A model generated the notes under the pieces. That model was not told the DNA's origin, ran no database searches, and was given only the letters and a program-made list of their open reading frames with translations. Below, piece by piece: positions 9,270 to 17,969 of a DNA stretch of 63,284 nt. The first letter of the stretch is position 1. Every line of letters starts with the position of its first letter. The position numbers and the translations under genes are program-made. Origin of the DNA: Planctomycetota bacterium (GTDB taxonomy: Bacteria; Planctomycetota; JACOTG01; JAJDCM01); assembly GCA_029260825.1 (NCBI GenBank), contig JAJDCM010000343.1, positions 1-63,284 on the forward strand. Reading direction: 5' to 3'.

Positions 9270-10240
9270 TGCACAGAATCCTCCTTCTGGAGAGTGTGCA
9301 CGAGGAGGCTTTTGACCTCCTGAACGAGCGGGCGGACGTGACGGTTGCTTCTTCACCGGATGCCGTCCATTCCGATGACCAGCTTGCCAAAATCGAGGCA
9401 ATCATTACCCGAGGGCGAGGCCAGATTACTTCGGAGTTTCTTGAGCGTTGCCCAGAAATGCGGGTGGTGGCTCGGTGTGGTGTGGGGCTTGACAACGTTG
9501 ATGTTGCCGCGGCGAGCAGGCGCAATTTGCCCGTAGTGAACGCTCCGGGAAGCACTACGGTTACACTTGCCGAACACACTCTATTACTCGTCCTTGCTCT
9601 TCAGCGACAACTTCATGATTCTGTTTGCTCGGTCAAGGAGGATCGGTGGTCGGCTCGAGGATCCTATCAAGGTGATGAATGTGCGGGAAAGACCCTTGGC
9701 ATCGTGGGGCTCGGGGCGATCGGGGAGCGGGTTGCTCGCCTGGCAGCCGCGTTTGACATGGAGGTCTTGTACTGGAACCGAACGGCTAAAATGAATGTTC
9801 CGTTCAAGGCTTGTTCATTTCATGAGGTTCTCGAGGGATCCGACATCGTCAGCCTCCATGTTGCTCTTACCAAGGAGACTCGGGGAATCCTCGGGGCTGC
9901 AGAACTTGGTCGCATGAAAAAGGGCGCATCTCTGGTGAACACGGCTCGAGGAGCTCTGGTTGATCCGGAGGCGATCTGTGCCTCCTTGGAATCAGGAGCT
10001 CTTGGAGGCTATGCGGCCGATGGAGTTGATCCAGAGCCACCGATGGACGGCGATCCACTCGTGCATCATCCTTGCTCTTTGATTACGCCGCATTCAGGTG
10101 CCTTGACTCGATCGACCTATGCACGGATGTGTGTCCGGACCGCGAAGAATGTGCTGAAGGTACTTTGCGGCGAGGACCCCGAGCCGGGTTGCATCCACAA
10201 TGCCCGAGAAATTGTTTCAAGTCCTCCTCCGTCAGCCTGA
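9269..10240 (+). CDS. D-2-hydroxyacid dehydrogenase (phosphoglycerate-dehydrogenase-like)
   Basis: 323 residues from ATG 9269, whose A is the last base of the previous stop (TGATG overlap), so translational coupling is likely. The N-terminal catalytic half contains GVGLDNVDVAAA and NAPGSTTVTLAEH, both typical of the SerA/hydroxypyruvate-reductase group. The NAD-binding motif is GLGAIG at 148-153. The catalytic triad is complete: R227 in NTARGALVD, E256 in GVDPEPP, H275 in ITPHSG. There is no C-terminal ACT domain, so it is a short-form enzyme and unlikely to be the regulated serine-pathway enzyme. In this setting reduction of a keto acid, or oxidation of the matching hydroxyacid from the upstream steps, is the simplest role. 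Confidence 0.9.
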   Translation: MHRILLLESVHEEAFDLLNERADVTVASSPDAVHSDDQLAKIEAIITRGRGQITSEFLERCPEMRVVARCGVGLDNVDVAAASRRNLPVVNAPGSTTVTLAEHTLLLVLALQRQLHDSVCSVKEDRWSARGSYQGDECAGKTLGIVGLGAIGERVARLAAAFDMEVLYWNRTAKMNVPFKACSFHEVLEGSDIVSLHVALTKETRGILGAAELGRMKKGASLVNTARGALVDPEAICASLESGALGGYAADGVDPEPPMDGDPLVHHPCSLITPHSGALTRSTYARMCVRTAKNVLKVLCGEDPEPGCIHNAREIVSSPPPSA

Positions 10241-10269
10241 ATGAGACCAAGATTCGGAGTCATTTGAGT

Positions 10270-10497
10270 ATGAAGTTATCTCTCTTTTTTTCTTTCTTGG
10301 CGGTGGCCGGCGCCTTCGTTGCCATCGGCTGTGATTCCAAGGACTCCCCGGAATCCGAACAGGCTCCAATCGACAGAGCGGTCGAATCGGACTCGAAGGT
10401 GGCAGGTCCGTCGGATAAGGCACCCGAACCTCCGGCGCTTCGAGTCGAGCTTGAAAAGGGAGACAGGATCTCTCTTCTTGGGAACGCTCTTGCCTAG
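10270..10497 (+). CDS. 5-prime part of the giant PVC lipoprotein gene, ended by an in-frame TAG
   Basis: 75 codons then TAG (10495-10497). ATG 10270 follows GGAG by 10 bases and starts a lipoprotein signal peptide (MKLSLFFSFL... with lipobox AIGC), then an acidic Ser/Pro-rich linker and the first strand of an SGNH-like domain (GDRISLLGNALA). The reading frame continues after the TAG, without any shift, into the 10501-15267 gene: the next codons give R-M-Q-H-H-G-W. As I recall relatives, the residue here is Glu or Asp in a GN-x-LA-E/D-RMQ motif, so GAG to TAG is the simplest explanation. Alone this fragment would be a 75-residue lipoprotein without a fold; I read it as the true start of the next gene. 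Confidence 0.7.
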   Translation: MKLSLFFSFLAVAGAFVAIGCDSKDSPESEQAPIDRAVESDSKVAGPSDKAPEPPALRVELEKGDRISLLGNALA

Positions 10498-10500
10498 CGG

Positions 10501-13500
10501 ATGCAGCATCACGGTTGGCTCGAGGCGACTCTTCAGGCTCGGTTACCCGGCTTCGACCTGTCCCTCCGAAACCTTGGCTTTGGGGCCGATACCTTGACCA
10601 TTCGCCAGCGAACCGCCGGGTTTGGCAGTGCTGACGATTACTTGACTCGCTGTCAGACCGATGTTGTGTTTGCGTTCTTTGGCTACAACGAATCCTTTGA
10701 CGGGGAGCAGGGAGCGGAGAACTTCAAGAAGGAGTTGGGGGATTTTATTGAGCACACCAGGGGACAAGAATACAACGGGAAAAGCTCTCCTCGTCTTGTC
10801 CTCTTCTCTTCCATCGCTCACGAGGATCTGGGCTCGCCCAACCTGCCCAGTGGCGTCAAAGCCAACCGACGGATTGCTGCATACACGAAGGCCATGTCCC
10901 AGGTGGCGAGGGCTCATGAAGTACCGTTCGTTGATCTCTTCGGGGTGAGTCAGAGCCTCTATGAAAAGAGTGTCGTCCCGTTAACCATCAACGGGATCCA
11001 TTTGACGGAAGAGGGGAATCGTCGGCTGGCGGCCCGGATCGTTTCGATGCTTGTTCCCGGCGAACCTGACACGAAGGTGAGCGACGAGCAGACCGGAAAG
11101 CTCCGAGAGGCCATCCTCGCGAAGAACATGCTCTGGTTCAACCGGTACCGGGCGACCGATGGCTACAACGTCTACGGGGGGCGATCTTCCCTGGAATACA
11201 CGGATGAGGTCAGCAACTACAGCGTCCTTCAGCGTGAGCTCGAAGTCCTTGATGCCATGTGTGCAAATCGAGACATCCAGATCTGGGCTCTTGCAAGAGG
11301 GGAAGATGCTGTCGTCGATGACGGAAATCTTCCACCTCTTCTTCCGGTAAAAACCAATAAACCCGGTGAGCTCGACGGAGGACTGCACGCTTTTCCCACG
11401 GGAGAAGAAGCCATTGCGCACATGGAAGTGGCCGAAGGCATGAAAGTCAACTTGTTTGCGGATGAAGAGAAATTCCCCGAGCTTGAGAATCCTTGCCAGA
11501 TGGCCTGGGATACCAGGGGGCGGCTCTGGGTTGCGGTTTGGCCCACCTATCCTCATTGGGAACCGCACCAGCCGATGAACGATAAGCTGGTGATTTTTGA
11601 AGATACTGACGGGGATGGACGGGCTGATGAATGCAAAACATTTGCCGGAGATCTTCACAATCCGACCGGGTTCGAATTCTGGAACGGCGGAGTTTTGCTG
11701 GCACAGACACCGGATCTACTTTTTCTGAAGGATACAGATGGCGACGACGTGGCGGATGTTCGAGAGCGCTTGCTCCACGGACTGAGCTCCGCCGACACCC
11801 ATCACAGTGCCAACAGCTTTGTGCTGGGGCCGGGTGGCGCGCTTTACTTTCAAGAAGGTACGTTTCATCAATCCCAGGTGGAGTCGATCTACGGCCCGGT
11901 GAGAAATCATAATGGGGCGGTCTGGCGCTTCGAACCACGAACGTTCCGGGTCGAGCGCTACGCGCCCTATAACTTTGCGAATCCCCATGGCCATGTGTTT
12001 GATCGATGGGGACAGGATTTCGTGACCGATGGTACCGGAAACCAGAATTACTTTGCCCTTGGTTTCTCCGGCTTCATTCCTCATCCAGACAAGCACCAGA
12101 GTTACTTCACCTACTTCCAGCAACGAAGTCGTCCCGCGGCGGCCACGGAGATTCTATCGAGTCGCCATTTTCCGCCGGAGCACCAAGGCAACCTGTTGAT
12201 TGCGGACGTGATTCAGTTTCAGGGAATCTTGAACTACCGGTTTGTCGACAGCGGATCCGGGTTTGGTGCGCAAGAGGCAGAACCCATCGTTCGAAGCCCC
12301 CATCCGACGTTTCGACCCACTGACATCGAAATGGGCCCGGACGGAGCGATCTACTTCCTGGACTGGACGAACCCGATTATCGGTCACATGCAACATCATC
12401 TTCGGGATCCGAGCCGGGATCACGATCATGGGCGCATTTATCGAATTTCGATGGAGGGCAGCTCGCCGCTTGAACCTGCCAAGATTGCCGGGGAGCCGAT
12501 CGAGCACCTGCTGGAGCTCCTGAAGAGTCCGGAGGATCGGGTTCGATATCTCGTTCGGATCGAGCTGAGTGGTCGTGATTCCGATGCGGTGGTGGTGGCC
12601 GCCAAGAAGTGGATCGCTGGCCTTGATGAGGCGGATGCGAACCATGAGCATCAGTTACTGGAAGGACTCTGGGTCCATCAGCAGCACAACACGATCGATC
12701 GGGCGACTCTCTTGCGATTGTTGAGAGGCAAGGATCATCGGGCCCGTTCGGCGGCCACTCGCGTGCTCCGGTCGATGCGTCATCAGGTTCCTGATGCTCT
12801 TACGCTGCTCCTCGTTCAGGCAGCGGATGTTCACCCTCGAGTTCGACTGGAGGCGATCGTCGCGGCGAGCTTCTTTACCGATCCGCAAGCAGCCTCGGTG
12901 GCCCTCGAGACCTTGCGCCATCCAGGAGACAAGGTGATCGACTACGCCTTGGGCGAGACGATGAGGGCATTGGAGCCGGTCTGGAAGGCGGCCATTCAGG
13001 AGGGAAAACTCCTTTCGGCTGATCATCCGGCGGCAGTGGAGTTTCTTCTGGAGCGGGTAACGAGCGAGGAGCTGATGACGGTGCCGAGAAGTTCGGCAGT
13101 CCATCAAGCGCTCCTGACCCGACACGGGATCGACCCCGCAAGTCGTCGTGAGGCCGCCGAGGTTCTAGGACGAGAGAATGGAAGAACACCGGTCTCCATC
13201 CTGCTTGATGCGGTAAAAAACCACGATTCAACGACGGCCCATGCGGCTCATATCATTCATGACCTTGGGCAGGTGGTGATTTCCATGTTGGGCGAGGGTG
13301 AGCGGCCGGATCGAAAGGAAGTTCTCGATTTGATGGATGAGGCTTCGGGAGGGGCGCCTCGTCAGCTTGGCTATGCGCTCCTCATGACCCTTGATGGTTC
13401 GGCAGACAACGTGCTTCAGGGAGCCCTGTTCGAGCCCGACCGATTGATGGATTTCTTTGGCGCGATTTCCATGCTGCCGGACGAGAATCTTCGGGCCTCT

Positions 13501-15267
13501 CTTTTTTCTATTCTTCGACCGATGATGTTCCAGACTCCGAGGCAACTGGCTCCGACCAAGGAGGCCCCGACGAACCGGCTTCCAGGAGTTCGAGTTGCCT
13601 ATTATCTTCCGAATCCAGAAGACGTTGCTCTTGCTTCTTTTGATGACCTGACGCCGACCTCGACCGGTGTCGTACCCAATTTCTCCCTGAATATCCCCCA
13701 GATCGTCACCCATGACGGTTACGCGCTCAAATTCACCGGGACTCTTCGGGCACCCAGAGAGGGGCACTACACTTTCTATACGAACTCGGATGATGGTTCG
13801 CGTCTTTTCATCGATGACCTGGAGGTCGTGAGCAACGACGGGCCTCACGGCATGCTGGAGATGGAAGGGGATGTCCACCTCTCCGAGGGTCCTCATCGGA
13901 TCACTCTGACGTACTATGAGGCCGGTGGGGCGGAAGGACTTCTTGTCTCCTGGAAGGGGCCTGGCATCGAGAAACAACAGATTCCGGACTCGGTGCTGGA
14001 AAGGGATGCAGCAAGCGCTCTTCGGGATGGAGCGGTTCGAGCCATGAGTCATGTCCCGGGTCACGCAGAAGAGAAGTTTCAGGATGCGATGCTCCTCATC
14101 GGCGCCGGATCCGTGTTGGATGCGGCCGTTGCCCTGGTTGACCGTGTTCCGGCTGATGGCTGGCCCGAGTCGAAGATTCGACCTCTCATTGACAGTATTG
14201 ATGCTTATGCTCGGGGACTTCCCGCCGAGCAAAGAACCTTGCCGCACGTGTTGTCGGCGCTGGATCTCGGAGGGCGACTTGCGGATGCACTCCCCGATGA
14301 GGAGGGCGCTCAGGTTCGCTCCGATCTCAAGGATCTTTCCGGTACGGTCATCTTGATCCGCACGGTTCCGCACGAGATGCTCTATGACGTAAAAGCATTT
14401 CAGGTGGAAGCCGGGAAGCCGGTTGCAATTGTGCTCCAGAACAATGACGTGATGCCTCACAATTTCGTGATCACCCAGCAGGGAAGACTTGCTGTGGTGG
14501 GACAAGCCGCCGAGAAGCTCGCCACTAGACCGGGTGGAGCCGATCTTTCCAACTTCATCCCCGAGACGGAGGATGTTCTCGTTTATTCCGGTCTTTTGAT
14601 GCCCGGTCAATCAGAACGACTCTCCTTTGTTGCTCCCTCCGAGGTCGGTGACTATCCCTATGTCTGTACGTTCCCGGGACACTGGACCCGGATGAATGGA
14701 ACCATGAAGGTGGTAGACAAAGTCAACGGGGATCCGATCCTTGCCCGCACAAAAGAAGTTGTTGAGGAAGTAGCGGTGAGGAGCTACGTGCAATCCTGGA
14801 AGCTGTCGGACCTTGCCGATTCCGTCGTGAATTCTGGCTCGAATCGCTCGTTGAAGCGGGGCAAAGAGATGTTCACGGTCGCTGGTTGCGTGAAATGTCA
14901 CGTGGTCAATGGGGAGGGCGTAGAGGGCGGGCCGGAGCTGACCAAGATCACCGAGAAGTTCCAGGGAGCCAAACTCCTTCAACAGATGATCGAGCCTTCA
15001 AGTGAGATTCATGAGGATTATCTCTTCTATCACTTCACCCTGGATGATGACAAAGGCATTCATGGTCGGATCATGAAGGATGACGGCGAGGCTTTCTACG
15101 TGGCGCAGAAGCTTCTTGAGCCGGAAGACCTGATCATCCTTCCCAAGGATCGGATCAAGGAGCAATCCCTGTCGGAAGTTTCCTCCATGCCAACCGGTCT
15201 TCTGGTGACTTTGACGAAGGAGGAGATTCTTGATCTTCTTGCGTTCCTGGAATCGGGGAAGGAATAG
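10501..15267 (+). CDS. PVC-type multidomain protein: SGNH, sorbosone-dehydrogenase propeller, HEAT, PA14, azurin, CxxCH haem
   Basis: 1588 residues as an open frame, but its natural start is probably 10270 (see the upstream fragment). Domain order: GDSL/SGNH-hydrolase-like region (about 1-185; AFFGYNES and the GIHLTEEG His block); a glucose/sorbosone-dehydrogenase-type propeller (about 300-660; IFEDTDGDGRADE is a typical Asp-rich turn); HEAT-like helices (about 665-960); PA14 (about 1025-1170; YTFYTNSDDGSRLFIDD); a blue-copper domain (about 1280-1410) with His in MPHNF and the Cys-His-Met set in CTFPGHWTRM; and a cytochrome-c-like end (about 1450-1588) with the haem motif CVKCH. The protein should act outside the cytoplasm, probably on a carbohydrate with electron transfer through copper and haem. 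Started from ATG 10501 it would lack its secretion signal, copper and haem could not be loaded normally, and it would be non-functional. Confidence 0.85.
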   Translation: MQHHGWLEATLQARLPGFDLSLRNLGFGADTLTIRQRTAGFGSADDYLTRCQTDVVFAFFGYNESFDGEQGAENFKKELGDFIEHTRGQEYNGKSSPRLVLFSSIAHEDLGSPNLPSGVKANRRIAAYTKAMSQVARAHEVPFVDLFGVSQSLYEKSVVPLTINGIHLTEEGNRRLAARIVSMLVPGEPDTKVSDEQTGKLREAILAKNMLWFNRYRATDGYNVYGGRSSLEYTDEVSNYSVLQRELEVLDAMCANRDIQIWALARGEDAVVDDGNLPPLLPVKTNKPGELDGGLHAFPTGEEAIAHMEVAEGMKVNLFADEEKFPELENPCQMAWDTRGRLWVAVWPTYPHWEPHQPMNDKLVIFEDTDGDGRADECKTFAGDLHNPTGFEFWNGGVLLAQTPDLLFLKDTDGDDVADVRERLLHGLSSADTHHSANSFVLGPGGALYFQEGTFHQSQVESIYGPVRNHNGAVWRFEPRTFRVERYAPYNFANPHGHVFDRWGQDFVTDGTGNQNYFALGFSGFIPHPDKHQSYFTYFQQRSRPAAATEILSSRHFPPEHQGNLLIADVIQFQGILNYRFVDSGSGFGAQEAEPIVRSPHPTFRPTDIEMGPDGAIYFLDWTNPIIGHMQHHLRDPSRDHDHGRIYRISMEGSSPLEPAKIAGEPIEHLLELLKSPEDRVRYLVRIELSGRDSDAVVVAAKKWIAGLDEADANHEHQLLEGLWVHQQHNTIDRATLLRLLRGKDHRARSAATRVLRSMRHQVPDALTLLLVQAADVHPRVRLEAIVAASFFTDPQAASVALETLRHPGDKVIDYALGETMRALEPVWKAAIQEGKLLSADHPAAVEFLLERVTSEELMTVPRSSAVHQALLTRHGIDPASRREAAEVLGRENGRTPVSILLDAVKNHDSTTAHAAHIIHDLGQVVISMLGEGERPDRKEVLDLMDEASGGAPRQLGYALLMTLDGSADNVLQGALFEPDRLMDFFGAISMLPDENLRASLFSILRPMMFQTPRQLAPTKEAPTNRLPGVRVAYYLPNPEDVALASFDDLTPTSTGVVPNFSLNIPQIVTHDGYALKFTGTLRAPREGHYTFYTNSDDGSRLFIDDLEVVSNDGPHGMLEMEGDVHLSEGPHRITLTYYEAGGAEGLLVSWKGPGIEKQQIPDSVLERDAASALRDGAVRAMSHVPGHAEEKFQDAMLLIGAGSVLDAAVALVDRVPADGWPESKIRPLIDSIDAYARGLPAEQRTLPHVLSALDLGGRLADALPDEEGAQVRSDLKDLSGTVILIRTVPHEMLYDVKAFQVEAGKPVAIVLQNNDVMPHNFVITQQGRLAVVGQAAEKLATRPGGADLSNFIPETEDVLVYSGLLMPGQSERLSFVAPSEVGDYPYVCTFPGHWTRMNGTMKVVDKVNGDPILARTKEVVEEVAVRSYVQSWKLSDLADSVVNSGSNRSLKRGKEMFTVAGCVKCHVVNGEGVEGGPELTKITEKFQGAKLLQQMIEPSSEIHEDYLFYHFTLDDDKGIHGRIMKDDGEAFYVAQKLLEPEDLIILPKDRIKEQSLSEVSSMPTGLLVTLTKEEILDLLAFLESGKE

Positions 15268-15307
15268 ACAAGTTTATTCCGTCTTGAAGTTCTTCAGGAA
15301 CTAGATC

Positions 15308-16690
15308 TCAGGGGGTAATATTCAGAAAGACTGCATTGGAAAGCGAATATCCGAATGGATTCGCGGCGCCGTCATCCTGGATCAGAGCCTGGAACCAGAA
15401 TTCTCTCGGTGACTGGAGCCCGTTGTTTACGGTGATGGCAAAGGGAGCATTCACCGGGCCTGTCCGTTCTGTGACGCCCTGGCAAAGGGCATTTGGCAAG
15501 CTCGGACTTCGAAGACAACGGAACGGCTGGGGGCTTCCTCCCGTGACTGGGGTTGGGTTGACGGTGCATCCGAGTGACGTCCCGGATGCAGTCATCTCCA
15601 CCGGGGAGCTTGAGCTTCCGGTCCAGATCCACAGGGAGTACCTGGGATTTGCGGGCCCCAGGGTTGCTGCGGCCAGGGAAATCGAGAAAGTCTGGCCGGT
15701 GGGGATTGTTGTTGCGCCGGTATTTCCGTCGATGAACAAGACGGGCTGGACGGCGCCGGAACCCCCGTTCACCGTTCCGAATTCAGCGGGTTTGGGATGG
15801 GCCATGAAGAACTCGATGATCCCTCGACTGAATGCTGGGGTAAGGCTCGGGGAGTGGACTCCGTTTACGATTGTCCAGAGCTCGGTCGATCCTCCAGCAC
15901 CGCAGTCCGTGTTGTAGCGCCGTACCGTCGATTCGGCTCCGGCCAGCCCTGAATCCAGGTTGAGGTTGGGAGGAGAAAAATCGGGAACGAGGGAGCATCC
16001 ATTGAACGTAGCCCACTGTTCAACGGTCTCGATTGCACCCGGGTAGTTTGCGGTGGTAAACCCGCCGTTGTAGCCAATGACCCCGTCATCGGTTCCGTGA
16101 ATCTGAAGCACATCAACGTTATTTGCCGGACCACAAAGGTTCGGATTTTCCCACGTTGCGCCGGCAAGACTTGCGATGGCCGCCACCGTATCTGCGTGAT
16201 CACAGGCAAACCTGTAGCTCATGAACCCACCGTTGGAATGGCCCGTGAAGTAAACTCTTCTCGGATCGACGGAATAATTGGCCTTGATCGTGTTGACCAG
16301 GTTCAAGAGATAGGCCGAATCATTCGGAGTACCGCCGAAAATGTCGCAGCATGCGTCGGTTGCATTCCAGAAGGGGTTGCCGAGGAAATCCGTGTTTCCC
16401 GTGGGATAGACGTACAAGAATCCGAATTCATCGGCGAGGGGAGTCAGCTGGAAATACGCCTCCTGCTCGGGGCCAGTGACGCTGTAACCGTGAAGATTCA
16501 CGACAAGGGGCGCTGGAACCGACCCGTCATAAGAGGGGGGAACATGGACATCCACCGGGCCTCGTCCTGCGTTCACCGACCCGGCGTACGCCGGGGAGCA
16601 AAGGAGGGCAATAAGAAAGACGGCGAAGATAAACATTCCGCTTCGACCGGGTTGAAGGTTGCGGAACCAAGGGGTGTTAGATTGAGTCAT
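15308..16690 (-). CDS. Secreted PHB-depolymerase-like esterase with a C-terminal module
   Basis: 460 residues. A signal peptide spans about 1-36 (FIFAVFLIALLCSPAYAG). Residues about 45-295 form an alpha/beta hydrolase of the polyhydroxybutyrate depolymerase / feruloyl esterase (LpqC) type: oxyanion-loop motif VVNLHGYS, nucleophile S152 in GHSNGG, acid Asp201/202 in HGTDDG, and a His near 275 in NGVHSP. All three catalytic residues are present, so an extracellular polyester or acetyl/feruloyl esterase is likely. From residue 305 on there is a beta-rich module that recurs in the proteins at 22372-23745 and 45903-47585. Its start is marked by VNGGSGA...VLFIDG. The gene stands alone, convergent with the giant gene and divergent from the polyketide synthase. 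AAGGA lies about 11 bases before the start. Confidence 0.87.
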   Translation of the reverse strand: MTQSNTPWFRNLQPGRSGMFIFAVFLIALLCSPAYAGSVNAGRGPVDVHVPPSYDGSVPAPLVVNLHGYSVTGPEQEAYFQLTPLADEFGFLYVYPTGNTDFLGNPFWNATDACCDIFGGTPNDSAYLLNLVNTIKANYSVDPRRVYFTGHSNGGFMSYRFACDHADTVAAIASLAGATWENPNLCGPANNVDVLQIHGTDDGVIGYNGGFTTANYPGAIETVEQWATFNGCSLVPDFSPPNLNLDSGLAGAESTVRRYNTDCGAGGSTELWTIVNGVHSPSLTPAFSRGIIEFFMAHPKPAEFGTVNGGSGAVQPVLFIDGNTGATTIPTGQTFSISLAAATLGPANPRYSLWIWTGSSSSPVEMTASGTSLGCTVNPTPVTGGSPQPFRCLRSPSLPNALCQGVTERTGPVNAPFAITVNNGLQSPREFWFQALIQDDGAANPFGYSLSNAVFLNITP

Positions 16691-16841
16691 CGGGTGCTAT
16701 TCCTTGTTGAGGGGTCGAACGCCAGGTGCTGAACATTATGTCACAGACCCGTTCCTTGGCCCAGATCCCCTTGATCAGTTTTCGTTATTCCGGTCCCGGG
16801 TCGGGACCTCACGCGGGTTTTCTCAGGTTCGGAGCGCTGGT

Positions 16842-17966
16842 ATGGCCGTAGAAATATTCGGTATCGGCACTGCGGTTCCTTCCCGCGCCATCGACCAGAC
16901 TGCGGCGGCTGACGTCGTTCAAGGGCGGTGCTGCAACAGCGACGAAGAGAGGCGCGCTCTTTCGGCTCTTTTTCGTCGGAGCGGGGTGAAATCACGACGG
17001 AGCGTTATTCTCGGCGAGGACGGGGCTACCCGCGATCTAGCCGAATACAAGGCCTTCTATCCCGAGCGGAACCAGAGTTCCGATCAAGGTCCCACCACCC
17101 GGGAGCGCATGGCCATCTATGCCAGGGAGGCAAAATCGCTCGCGTTAGAAGCTGCGTCTCGATGTCTCCAGGAGAGCCGGATCCCGCTTTCGGAGATCGA
17201 TCAACTCGTGACCGTTTCCTGTAGCGGTTTCGATGCTCCCGGGGTGGACGCAGCTCTTCCCGGGCTGCTGGGTCTATCCCCTTTGATCGGCCGGACTCAC
17301 ATCGGCTTCATGGGATGCCACGGCTCTCTCAACGGACTGCGTGTCGCCCGCGCTTTTTGCGAAGCTGATCCGGGGTCCCGGGTTCTTGTCTGTTCCGTCG
17401 AGCTCTGCAGCCTGCATCTTCAGTATGGCTGGGATCGAGACAAGGTCGTGGCGAACGCTTTGTTTTCCGATGGCGCGGGAGCGGTTGTTCTCGGAAGGAG
17501 GAGGTCGGATGAAGGAAAGTCTCCTTCCGAAATACCCATTCCCTGGAAACTCGCCTCAAGCGGTTCCATGATCTTTCCGGATTCGGTGGATGCCATGAGC
17601 TGGAAAGTCGGAGACCACGGGTTCAGCATGACTCTCTCCCCTCGGGTTCCTGAGTTGATCGAAGAGGGGCTGGCCCCGTGGATGTCAAGTTGGCTCGAGA
17701 AAAGCGGCTATCGCCTGGACGAGATTCCCTCCTGGGCTGTGCATCCGGGAGGGCCCCGGATTCTGCGTTCGGTGGAAAAAAGCCTTCAACTCTCAAGAGA
17801 GCAAACCGGGGTCTCTCATCGTGTGCTCGAGAAACTGGGGAACATGTCGTCCGCCACGGTGTTCTTCATCCTCAGTCACCTGATGAAGGATCACGCGCCT
17901 CTTCCCTGTGTTGCCGTGGGATTTGGCCCCGGGCTTGCTGTCGAGGCTGCTCTTTTTACCGAATAG
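16842..17966 (+). CDS. Type III polyketide synthase (chalcone-synthase-like)
   Basis: 374 residues from ATG 16842, with GGAG 7 bases upstream; the longer frame from 16704 has no homology. It is a thiolase-fold condensing enzyme. The Cys-His-Asn triad of type III synthases and KAS III is complete: C159 in GFMGCHGS, H301 in AVHPGGPR, N334 in LGNMSSAT. The sequences around C159 and N334, and the length, fit the bacterial chalcone-synthase-like group better than FabH. Such enzymes build alkylresorcinols, alkylpyrones or similar phenolic lipids from an acyl-CoA starter and malonyl-CoA. The modifying enzymes that often accompany them (methyltransferase, oxidoreductase) are not adjacent, so the product is unknown. 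It ends 3 bases from the convergent SGNH gene. Confidence 0.85.
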   Translation: MAVEIFGIGTAVPSRAIDQTAAADVVQGRCCNSDEERRALSALFRRSGVKSRRSVILGEDGATRDLAEYKAFYPERNQSSDQGPTTRERMAIYAREAKSLALEAASRCLQESRIPLSEIDQLVTVSCSGFDAPGVDAALPGLLGLSPLIGRTHIGFMGCHGSLNGLRVARAFCEADPGSRVLVCSVELCSLHLQYGWDRDKVVANALFSDGAGAVVLGRRRSDEGKSPSEIPIPWKLASSGSMIFPDSVDAMSWKVGDHGFSMTLSPRVPELIEEGLAPWMSSWLEKSGYRLDEIPSWAVHPGGPRILRSVEKSLQLSREQTGVSHRVLEKLGNMSSATVFFILSHLMKDHAPLPCVAVGFGPGLAVEAALFTE

Positions 17967-17969
17967 GAC

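Noticed and set aside
10495..10497. TAG as pyrrolysine codon
   Set aside because: The family is not a methylamine methyltransferase, no pyl genes are visible, and a single GAG to TAG change explains it.
13228..14610. Long minus-strand open frame (460 codons) inside the giant PVC gene
   Set aside because: The opposite frame encodes PA14 and copper domains with intact motifs; the minus-strand product is basic, without domains, and is a codon-use shadow.
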